DNA of 64,000 bases from Escallonia rubra (Eukaryota; Streptophyta; Magnoliopsida; Escalloniales; Escalloniaceae). The stretch is taken from NCBI GenBank assembly GCA_033065855.1, contig JAVXUO010001311.1:558001-622000 (forward strand), written 5' to 3'. Below are positions 42,790 through 53,900 of this stretch, in pieces. Position numbers and translations under genes: made by a program. Each line of letters starts with the position of its first letter. Position 1 is the first letter of the stretch. The notes beneath the pieces are model-generated. The model was not told where the DNA came from and ran no database searches. It saw nothing but the letters and a program-made list of their open reading frames with translations.

Positions 42790-45700
42790 TTACCAGCTAA
42801 AGCTGATTGACTCGAAATGTAGGTTCTCTCTCAAACCAGATGAACAAATTGCTGCTATATCTTGTCTCATCTTCTTTGGGCCGCTGACAAGAACTCCGAT
42901 GCTGGATTCTTCGCATTCCAAAAGTATTTCTGCAAATTGGCATCCATTTATTAGTTTTAGCTACTGCGAAAGCCGTATTTAAGTTCACAATCTGTTTCAG
43001 TAGTTATCCGGGCAGTAGTAGCAGTAGCTTTATGAGAAATTTAAAGATTCTCGTTATCATAATCTTATTTGTATCCGCAGATTGGCATCTACGTTTGTCA
43101 CCGGTGCAGAGCTATAAGGTAATTGGATCACCAGAATTCCAGCAAAAGGTGTGCGTTGGTTTGACCGAAAATGCATAAACTACGATTTTGAAAAAGTGGG
43201 TGGGAATAGAAGGATTTCTTACTCTCAAGGTTTGGTCTTTCACCGTAGTGCACATTGGTAGCTTGACCGTAAGCCTGATGGGGAAGGCTTTCCAACTCTC
43301 TCTCAGCATTGTAGTACCACGAGCCCGGCCCTCCTGGCGATGTCAATGGAGTTGGCGTGTCCGTGTTTTGGATTTGACTCTTTTCTGTGTCATTCCGTTT
43401 CTTGTTCCAGACGAAACCTACTGCTGCAGTTATGGCTATGGACACACACATGAGTAGCATGTTTAAGGCCGATCTTAGAGGGTATGAAAATGTCATATTG
43501 GAGTTGTGGTCAATTGGGTATATGTAGAATCTTGTTAGAATGCTGACGAGCAGAAAGAAACTGACTGTAGAGGATACGATGATAGCACCAAGCCAAAGCC
43601 AGCTGTTTGAGCCTAAACACGCAGAAACTGGTGCATCTGAAGTGCTTGGTTTGAACCATACTGTCCTGTGGGGCTTCTGGCCGTCTGTTGTGGGTCCATT
43701 CTCTCTGGTTACATATGCTTCGATTTGTAATCCCAGTTTAGAGAAGTCGCATATGGTGCCGGAAACTGGGAGTAGAAGGTCTAGCATGGTGAGATCCACA
43801 GATTTCTTGAAAACGGTAACAAGGAGCAACTTTGGAGTCTTGAAGCTTGTGGTGGCTGAAGTAAAGAGCAGCTCGCGAATAATGGAGATAAAAGGTGTGA
43901 CGCCGCTTCCTCCGCTCACCATCACAAGGGTGTCATGCCTGCACATTTCTCCTCGTCATGCAATTTGCACAAAACCCAGAGATCTCAAGTTTGTTTTAGG
44001 TCCAATATACATCTCGAGTGTCGTAATACTAGCTTTGAACTTTCTTCTTTTGCATGCGTACCTTAGAAAATGTGTTGATGCAGGTCCATAGGGTCCCTCT
44101 AGGGAGACCTCAAGGCGCTCCACTGGCAATGCGAGCTTTTCATACAACCTTTGTGACCAGCTTCCTTCGCTTTTGATGACAACACTGAGCTTCTCAGGGT
44201 CCATATTACTGCAAGAGGTGATGGTAAATGGATGCCATTCGAGCTTGGAAATGGCAGGCACATTGATGAATATGGTACTTGTCGGATTATAACTCAGACC
44301 TGATACCAAATGAAGAACGTAGTGACAGTTGAGAAGGTATGCTACCACATTATACTGATACTGTCCCTAAGAGAGTTTACTTGACAATTCAATGTAGAAC
44401 TAAAGTTTCTACCCAACTAAGTATTAAATTGCTATTCCAAATGTATGTCAAAAAGTAAAAAACGTCTCTTTATTAGGGACACCGGGAGTGCGTGTTTGGT
44501 CAGTTAATTCACCTGGGGATTTAGAGAAGTTCAACTCCACGGCTTGGCAAGGTAAAAGGCGGGCAGAAACCAGGCGAGCCCTTTGCTGGGATTGTAAGAA
44601 TCTCAAGCACCGATCAACCAAGAAAAGGTAGAAACCCGGAAGTGTGATCCAACAATAGGAGAACCCCACGTGTAGTATGAAGAAGGCGAGGAAGAGAACA
44701 TAGAGATGGTGAGTGTAGAAGAAGAGCTCAAACGCCTTTCTCCTGATGCCATGGAAGCTCATCGCCCACATGGCTAATCCAGAAAGCAAGGCTAATTCTC
44801 CGGCCACATTTGAGATCCCAACTTTGTTCCATTTCAGCATCTGCATTCCCACAAATCAATCCCTTTAAGGTTTTCGTTACCCAAATCATTCCCATGTTAT
44901 GGTTGGAATGTACTTCCTAGAGATTTGGGAAAACAATTTGCATACATTGGAAATTTGATGCGTATTAGCCCAGAAGATGATGTAACATAAACCATGCGCT
45001 GTGAAGAGTGTCATGACAGCATGTCCAAGCCAAATATGGTACTTGATGCTCGACTCAGAAGTGAGGCCAATCAGTCGCAAAACCGACGATCCTCTAGTCA
45101 CCGGGAAGAAGAGAAAGGCTAGACAGATGTTCCCAACAAGGCCTAGCATCAGAGCTGCGCTGTCTAACTTAACCTCCCACCTGCAGAATCTCAATTTGAG
45201 AATTTCATTCGCAAGTTATCAATGAAGAAAAAGGCATTATAACATGTAAAGCTTTATTTTCCCTTACACTTGGTCTCCCATCTGTGATGCCGATTTTCGG
45301 GTTGTGTTTGCAAACATGCCATGTATATAAGCTGAAAATGACCATACCAAGAGTGAAATGAATATAATAAGGAACGCCAATTCTGATCGAGAAACAATCC
45401 CGAGAGGGCCTTTCACTAGGGCAGGCCGCCTCCATGACGCTAAACGAGAATTCTTTAAGGTACTGTCAACCAAAAAACAAGAGAACGGAGTTGAAAGAAA
45501 ATGAAATAGTACCAAAGTTTAGCTTGCAACAGAGATCATATTCTGGAAGTAATAAATACCTTTTGCTGTCTTGATCAGCATACTGCTTTCTCAGGTGGAG
45601 GTATAAACAACTCAAACTAGCAATGAACAGGACAGGGAGCGTGTAAATTAATATATTTGCACCTGCATTCATCGAAACAAACGTGATAAACTTGTTAGAG

Positions 45701-45938
45701 CTTATGCACCAAAAATAACTTCCAAGTGTTTGAGGCATGAAGAAGAAGAAACTGAACCTTGGGATCCAAAGTAGGTGGAATCAGTCTTAGCATGGATATC
45801 TGGTAACCAGTGTCGCCAAAATGTATTTGTAGGCATCATCATCCATACCATCATGTAACCAAGAAATATCACCACGATTAGCACCTTTATTGATAATTGA
45901 GCCTTCTTGATACCTTCATAATCTGGACTTCTTTTCAT
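42790..45938 (-). CDS. FRO: Ferric reduction oxidase (ferric-chelate reductase), copy A
   Basis: Eight exons on the minus strand (45758-45938, 45560-45662, 45268-45462, 44946-45180, 44513-44840, 44062-44299, 43223-43938, 42790-42929) join in frame to 711 residues, near the 700-750 usual for FROs. The protein is a plasma-membrane flavocytochrome that passes electrons from NADPH via FAD and two hemes to external Fe(III) or Cu(II). An N-terminal membrane helix is followed by the ferric reductase core, with paired histidines in KYHIWLGH..TAHG and FFYTHHLYVL..LHVG as heme ligands. The FAD motif HPFT is at 370-373 and the nucleotide motif GGSGVTPF at 436-443. Two further membrane helices interrupt the C-terminal domain (about 500-580). 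The next Met upstream-in-frame would need a GTG start, so ATG 45938 is chosen. A sister copy lies 2 kb upstream. Confidence 0.95.
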
Positions 45939-46000
45939 GGCCACCCAATCTCTCCTTCCCTCTCTCTTGCACCTTCCGCTTTGCAGAGAGCGTATCCCTC

Positions 46001-46125
46001 TGACTTAAATAGAAAGGTTGCTGTGCCTAATGATGATGTAGTATGAAAGTGCCAGTGAAAGAGGCAATGGAAGATTCAAATGAAAAGGAAGCATTCACAT
46101 GCTAGATTTGTTTGCATGCTTCTTG
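46001..46125 (-). promoter_or_regulatory. Candidate FRO copy A promoter: TATA-like box and IDE1-like motif
   Basis: On the minus strand 46001-46012 reads CTATTTAAGTCA, a weak TATA box about 65 bp before the ATG. At 46114-46125 the plus strand reads gcatgcttcttg, identical to 12 bases of the iron-deficiency element IDE1 first described in barley, including its CATGC core. Its position, about 175 bp before the ATG of an iron reductase gene, makes it notable. IDE1 activity in eudicots is less established. Confidence 0.4.
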
Positions 46126-46408
46126 TTATTTTCTTTCCTTGCATAATTATGGGGTTGATGACTTCCCAATATGTCGCAGAGAAATGAGGAAAATATACAT
46201 GTCATTTTCGATCGTAGAACTAAAAACTATACATTACTTATACGGTGTACTAGAAAATAATTTAATGTCCGGAGTTGGCTAAACTCTGATGCTAAAATGC
46301 ATATGACTTTTGTCAAGTCAGTGTATAGTTTCAGAAACAGCTGGTACAGCCATCTCAAAGCAATTGTTTTGACACTAGGGTTAGTCATGAAATTTAATAT
46401 TCGTAAAC

Positions 46409-46933
46409 GTGCACCCAAAATTCGTCCTAATATTAACACGGATTCGAACGGTGGGTTTCACTTATTCTATTCTTCAATGCAATGAAACACAATGTTCTTG
46501 TATTTTTCATAAACCTTAAATCACCAGCTCAACTTTGGGACGTACAATTACAACTTACAAGCCAAGTTTGGCACTTGTATTCATCTAAAACCAAAAATAT
46601 TGGGCAAACCCGCTTTTTCTTTATTTAGTTTTGTCATTAGCATTTGTTTGGTGTGCACCCAAAATTCCTCCTAATTGCATGGATTTGACTGTTGGATTGT
46701 TATACTTTGAATACTAACACGGGTTCGAGCGGTGGGTTTCAATTATTCTACTCTTCGATGCAATGAAACACAATGTTCTTGTATTTTTCATAAACCTTAA
46801 ATCAACAGCTCAACTTTGGGACGTACTATTACAATTTACAAGCCAACTTTGGCACTTGTATTCATCTAAAACCAAAAATATTGGGCAAACCCACTTTTTC
46901 TTTACTTAGTTTTGTCATTAGCATTTGTTTGGT
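46409..46933. repeat. Tandem duplication of about 245-280 bp upstream of FRO copy A
   Basis: Copy one (46409-46652) and copy two (46653-46933) both begin gtgcacccaaaattc and end catttgtttggt. Most of the length is near identical (for example gcaatgaaacacaatgttct and aagcca.ctttggcacttg). Copy two has about 40 extra bases near its start. It lies 470-1000 bp upstream of the FRO copy A start codon, so it may have duplicated promoter elements. Confidence 0.9.
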
Positions 46934-47926
46934 ATAGTAGTTAAAATACTTCGGCCAACATGTCTCATGAAGCAATTGATTTAACCATCCAGCACCCTTT
47001 ACACACTCATCTCATTCAGACTGTGCACAACCTGCGAGTTTCAGACACCTCTGCTGCAAACGTATCGCTAGCTTGAATCTCCGGTTTAAGTACTCGGCTG
47101 AAGGAAGCTAGATGCTTAGCTGCATTTGGTTGCCACGTAAATTCAATCCTTGGAGACATTTTCCTTTTTTGTTTGCAGTTTCGTTAGCATCTTCTTAGAA
47201 AGAAGAACACGAGACTTAAACTTGTGACAGAATGTAAGAAATATCAAAGAGTGAGACTAACATAAGCGAGTAGAGTATACGGCTGACTGTTGACGACTCA
47301 AATATAGTTGTCACTATATATGCAATATTTACTATAAGAGTAGGGCTGTTAAAGAACCGAGTGGCACATGAGAGATGAGAACTCGTGGGCAAGAAAAGCG
47401 CATATGGTGGAGTCAAACTTGGCAAACATTCATTTTCACCTCTTTCGCTTTATCAAGTAAAAGAGTTTTACAACTCGTGCCCGCTGAATCGATCATCCTA
47501 ACTCGTTTACTTAACAAGCTTGGCTTAATTTGTTCGGAGCACTTTATCAAGTAAAGGAACCAATCGGGCTTGTCCACGATCCCCACTTTATCTATCCACC
47601 GGTCGAGAGAGATTCAATTCTTATATCTTATAAAAAACAAGTTCATGTAACATAGGGATCCTCTTACAACTTCATTACTCATCACTTATCCTCCCTAAAG
47701 AATTTAACTACAGTATTACCTAACAGGAACATGTTTGGATTCTCATATTCAGAAGCAGCAGGATGAATCTCTATTCAAGGTTTGGACTTTGGAATGCTTG
47801 GGACTTGATATTTATAGAGAAGTAAGACCACACCAACAAAGCCAAAAGAAAAAAAAGAAAGGCACTCCAACCACAGGATACAAACACACAGATCCCCTCT
47901 CTTATTGGTAGGTAGTACTGCAGGCA
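46934..47926. other. Intergenic DNA between the two FRO genes
   Basis: No gene. The right part should contain the 3' UTR of FRO copy B. Confidence 0.5.
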
Positions 47927-50900
47927 TCACCAATTAAAGCTGATGGATTCAAAATGCAGATTCTTTGCCAAACCAGATGAACATATTTTCGCAACCTCGT
48001 GTCTCATCTTCCTCGGTCCACAAACTAAAACTCCAACATCTGATCCTTTGCATTCCAAAAGTATCCCTGCGGTCATCAGTCGAAAAGATTTCATAGGGAG
48101 GATAAGCTTAGATGGTTTGAATATCCGTATAACAAAATTAACATGTTCATTCCTAGGATTAACAAAATTAACAAAAGTCAACAAGATAGTTAGACGTAAA
48201 AGTTCAGATCTCCAGTTAAGAATTACCCCCTCCATCCTTGAAAAGGAGTCCCTTCGACTTTTTTGACAAACCCCAAGGTGACCTATCTAACTTCATGAAG
48301 AGGAGTCAAGTCTGTATTTTTGTTAATTATGTGTGATCCTTATATGACTTTTATCACCGAAATACTATCCTGGGACTTGTAAAAAGATATAGGCCGTGGG
48401 ACGGAGGGAGTATGTGATTATTACGGAAAAATAAACGTACTCTTGAGGTCAGGCCTTGCACCAAAATGCACTTGGGTTGCTTGAACAAGGGACTGGTGGG
48501 GAAGGCTTTCAAGCTCTCTATCTGCTCCATATAACCATGACCCTGGCGATGTTGTTGGTGTTGGCACTTCCAAGCACTGAACTTGCTTCCCAACTTCCAT
48601 GGCATTTTGCTTCTTTTGCCAGAGAAAAATGGAACTAGTGACCATGAAAATACAGACACACACAAAAAAGATGTCCCAAAGACTTTTAAGGGTGAAATGG
48701 TAAACCGAGCCAGAACCTTGTTCAAGAGGGTATATGTAGTAACGTGTGAGAATGCCCAAGAAAAGGAGGAACATGACGAAAGAGGATGCTATAATGACGC
48801 AAAGCCAGAGCCAACTGTTCGGACCAAGGGCTGCAGAAATGGGAGAATCGCATGGGTTTGGCTTAAACCATATAGTCTGCAGGAGTTTTTGGGTGTTTCC
48901 GGGTGGCTGCAGCTCATTCTCTGTAGTGACATAGGCTTCTATTTGTAACTGTATCTGGGAAATGTTCGCAGGTGTGCCGGATATGGGGAGCAAGAGGTCT
49001 AGCATGGTGAGATCAACTGAATTCTTGAAGGCACAAACGAGAAACACTCTTGGAACTCTGCAGTTTGGTTGCGTGCTTTGGAAAATGATTTCTCGGATTA
49101 TGGAGATGAAAGGAGTAATGCCGCTGCCTCCGCTGATCATGACCAGAGATTCGTGCCTGCAATGATACAGTGAAAGCTTTCTGAGCATAATATCACAGAG
49201 GACTTGGCACTGACTACTTGATATTGGCTCTTCTCCTTAAGTGAGCCAGACATATGCATGTATTACCTTTCTCATGACATCTTAAGATGACAGAGAGGGC
49301 TCAACTACTAGGACATGGCCCACTTAATGAGACCAAATCCTTAACAATTATCTTGTGCAAGTCTTTTGTTATATGAACTGACCTTAGGAAATGAAACGAA
49401 GTTGGGCCATAGGGTCCTTCGACTGATACATCAAGACAATCTAAAGGAGAAGAAAGCTCTTTGTAAAGCTTCTGAGACCAATTTCCCTCACTTTTGATGA
49501 CTATGCTGAGCTTATCTGGCTCCATGTTATGGTTGGAAGTCACAGTGAAAGGGTGCCACTGCATCTTGGAAATGCTTGGCACATTCACAAACATTATGCT
49601 TGTCGGGTTATAATCCAATCCTGCAAAAGGAAATAGGTACTGAATTCGAAAACTTTTACCTATTCAGTCCAAAACTTTTCAATAGGAACCGCGGCTCTGA
49701 ATTTTGGTCACCTGTATTCTTGGCGAAGTTCAGTTCCATGGTGCCACATGGTAAAAGGCGCGCTGAATGTAATCTGGCCTTTTTTCTTGATTGTAAGAAT
49801 CTCAAGTATCGATCGATAAGGAAGAGAAAGATGCCAGGAAGGATCATACAGAAGTAGGCAACCCCGACATGCACTACATAGAAGAACACGTAGAGAATGT
49901 AGAGATGGTGGGTGTAAAAGAAGACCTCGAACATCTTTCTCCTAAACCGAGGAAAGCTTGTCACCCACATTGCTAACAAGACTAGAAATGCAATCTCTCC
50001 TGCTACGTTGGGCACATAATCTCTGCTCCATTCTAGCATCTGTGCAACAAAACTTGTTCATATACAACAAAGCGAAAAAGTCTCATACGCACCCTCAGAA
50101 ACACGGAGAAGCTCTAATTTGTGAGTCGTGAACCTATGGACAGATCGATTCACAAGTAGAATACTTACAGAATTCAGGTATAAAACAGCGTTACAGTGAT
50201 ATTTTCACAAATGCAATACTATGAAATTCTGGAACAAATTGAGGATATAGTGATATTTTGCAGTGAAATAGAAACTTAATTGGACTAAAATCATAAAAAC
50301 TTTGATGCCAAGGAAGGTGGGTTCGTACTTACGTGGAGGTGCCACAAAGGCTGCAGTCCGAGTCAGATGCCAAGTATGTTGATGTAGGACACAGCAAGGG
50401 TGGAACAAGGGCAGAGACCAAGGGCTTCCCAGACAGAGCTCGAGGGTGGCAGTGCTGTGAGGGCGATGGCGTGGGATGAATACACGATAACAGTCACAAT
50501 CCAATGCTTAGGTCCAAAGTCAGGGTCCTGTATGTTTCTCTCTCTAGGATTCTAGAGTGAGAAAGTGAAAATATGACAGAGTGAAGAAGAAGTCCTGAAA
50601 ATGTCCCACCGTTATCTTTTTGTCCCAAATGAATTCTCAAGACCTCTATTTATAGAGATTGAGATGATGATGTCATAAACCGACACGTGGCGCTTCCCGG
50701 GAGTGACACGTCACCGGGGGGTCCACGAGTGCCGGTGCTCCATGAACTGTCAGATCGCATATTCACTCGGCATGCCCCGCACAGCGTCGCTCTGTCTGTC
50801 AGGAAAGACTGGCTCCCACCGCATCGGTGTGGCCAGAGAACCCCTTTGATCTAGCCTCCAATCCAAGCTCTTGCGGAGTCCCACAGGCCTAGCAGCGGTG

Positions 50901-53900
50901 GGGAAGACCCGACGCCCAACTGCTAGGTGAACTAGGCGCGATGCCCTCCGAAGACCTGCTCCCGTCTCGGAGTGACCCGTGGGTCATAGTCCCTAGGGGT
51001 GCCGACGCAAACCCCCAGTGCCGGAGCATATAGGCCAGTCACGCAGGCACCCTAACGGAGATAGTGTCCCGGAGGAGTCGCCTATTCCGCAGGCCGAGGT
51101 AGCATCCCGGAGGAGCCGTCTACCTGGCGGAAGGGGAGTCTTCGTGCCGGAGCACTTAGAGCTCCCTGGCAAAGATAGTGTCTCGGAGGAGTCGCCTATC
51201 CCCGCGGGGTGAGTCCTTGTGCCGGAGCACTCGGAGCGAGTCAAGGTAGCATCCCGGAGGAGGCGTCTACCCGACTGGCCGAGGTAGCATCCCGGAGGAG
51301 CCGTCTACCTGGCGAAAGGGGAGTTGAAGAGCTCCCTGGCAGATATAGTGTCCCGGAGGAGTCGCCTATCCCCGCGGGTGAGTTCTTGTGCCGGAGCACT
51401 CGGAGCGAGTCAAGGTAGCATCCAGGAGGAGCCGTCTACCCTACTGGCCAAGGTAGCATCCCGGAGGAGCCGTCTACCTGACGGAAGGGGAGTTGAAGAG
51501 CTCCCTGGCAGAGATAGTGTCCCGGAGGAGTCGCCTATCCCCGCGGATGAGTCCTTGTGCCGGAGCACTCAAAGCGAGTCAAGGTAGCATCTCGGAGGAG
51601 CCGTCTACCTGACTGGCCGAGGTAGCATCCCGGAGGAGCCGTCTACCTGGCGGAAGGGGAGTTGAAGAGCTCCCTGGCAGAGATAGTGTCCCGGAGGAGT
51701 CGCCTATCCCCGCGGGTGAGTCCTTGTGCCGGAGCACTCAGAGCGAGTCAAGGTAGCATCCCGGAGGAGCCATCTACCCGACTGGCCGAGGTAGCATCCC
51801 GGAGGATCCGTCTACCTGGCGGAAGGGGAGTTGAAGAGCTCCATGGTGGAGATAGTGTCCCGGAGGAGTCGCCTATCCCCGCAGGATGATGTACACTCCG
51901 GAGAGTGGGTCGAAGCATGCTCCATGACCAAGGCAAGGTGCGCATGGTGTGATGAATGAGTGTGGTGCCCGGGGGCATGATGACATGATTGTGGCGCATG
52001 GGTGCGATGAAGTGAGTAAGGTGCCGGGGGCACGTTTGTGTCAATGGTGGTGCATGGGCGCGACAGAGTGCGTATGGTGCCGGGGGCACGGTAGTGTGAC
52101 AGAGAGCCTGGGGGCACGGCTGTATCAGCGGCGCGACGCGCAGTGGAGTGTTGAAGTGCGACGTCCGGACGCCGGCGACTGGGTCGCGGAGTTGTGTCCG
52201 GGCGACGGGGGTCGCGGAGTTGTGTCCGGGCGACGAGGGTCGCGGAGTTGTGTATGGTCTCTTGAATAGAAGTGAATGTGCTAAGGATGGAGGCCAAAGG
52301 CCAACCCTTCGGGGAAGGCCAAGGCCAACCTCAAGGGGAGGTCGAGGCTGACCTCAAGGGGAAGGCCGAGGCCGAGGCCGACCCCAAGGAGGAGGCCAAG
52401 GCCAACCTCCTTGGGCAAGTGCCATGGCGCATCGACGAGCGACATGCAAAGTGCGACGGTGGAAGTGTGATGCGGCGTCGCACAATGATGAGTTTCTTGG
52501 TGACGAAGTCACGTAGAAGAAGTAAGAAGTGCACGTGACTTGAGCGTACACGCTTTGACCGGTTGTGAGCGTTGAAAATGATTGTTGCTTGTGCGGACGT
52601 GTCATGCAAAATGGGACCGCAGTGGGCCTTTGGGTCTGACCAGAATAGGTTGGGAACAAACTTTGTTCGTGCAACTCCTGTCAGTAGAAAATCATGACTG
52701 ACAGTAACGCGGAATGGTACCAAGATTAGGATTTTTAACTTCTCCTTTGGTAAACTTACTTTGGCCCCGTATTTATGTAGTAAGAATTTACACGAAACGT
52801 ATTTGCACATGTCTAATATTTTGGAATTTGTAGCGATGTGGAAAACAATTTGTACCAACCGATAAAAAAGGTGAAAGAAAATATAATTATATTAGAGAGC
52901 CTTATTAAACTGAATACAATGAGGCATTTATATAGACAATGTTAGATTATACATATTAATATGGCAATTACATTTTTCCCTATTGTTCTATGTCTAGAAC
53001 ATTCTAGAGTTCTCCTAACTTATATAGGATTCTCTTTTCTGTTTATGGTAGGATAGTTTTCTCTGCCTATATAAATGTCTCATTGTAGTCAATTTTATTA
53101 ATACTCTCCAATATAATTATCTTTCTTTTTCACCTTTTCTATCATGGTATCTGAGCCAGGTTGTACTCAGACTAAAAATAGAATAGGAGTCCCGGGGTGA
53201 GGTCCGACGACCATAGAGGTCTTAGGTGAGGTCTGACAACTAAGAACAAGACAGAAGTCCCAGAATAAGGTCTCGGGGTGAGGTCCGTCGACTTAGAACA
53301 AGATATGAGCAGGATCCATTACAGGAGCTGAATGAGAGGCATGGTGGCATGCTTGGGATCTTTGTCATCAGTGAAGGGAACAAAATCTTATGGGGGTGTA
53401 GGATTAGGACTTGGACTGGGCCCTCAAAATATAATTAGAACCATCGAGGATAGTAGAAATAGGCTGAGTAGGATCCATTGCAATTACCAAGCAAAACGAT
53501 AAGCAAGAAATACTATAGGAGCCGCAAAAGAGGTTCAAAAACAAAAGATATGAAGAGAATTTAAGCAAATGGATAGCGGGAACGAGTTCGGAATGATGAA
53601 AAATAGTCAGAACCGACATGAGATGTAAGAAAATTGGGTCGAAACCAACTGAACCGGTCAAGAGTAAAAAAAAAGGTTTAAATTAACCGAAAACAGCAAA
53701 CCTGGTAAAAACAGGGGCGGGTAGGGTTGGATCGGGTAATGGATTCGTGGGGCAGCCCCGAACCGGCTAGCGACCCTTGCGTGTGATAGGCACGTGAGGA
53801 CGCGTGGTTTGGAGGCAGAAAATTGAGGCGGCGCGTGGCGACGAATCTGGTGGCATGGTTGGAGGCGTTTTGAACAGTGAAGAAAAAAGAGTCTTATAGT

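Noticed and set aside
50205-50504. 99-codon minus-strand open frame in FRO intron 4
   Set aside because: No similarity recognised; it spans the apparent edge of the inserted element.
51040-51890. CRISPR-like array
   Set aside because: Repeats are contiguous and 169 bp long without unique spacers; this is plant nuclear DNA.
51018-52538. Series of repetitive open frames (ASRRSRLPGGRG type) on the plus strand
   Set aside because: The 169-bp period is not a multiple of three and the frames shift from copy to copy; no sign of selection on protein.
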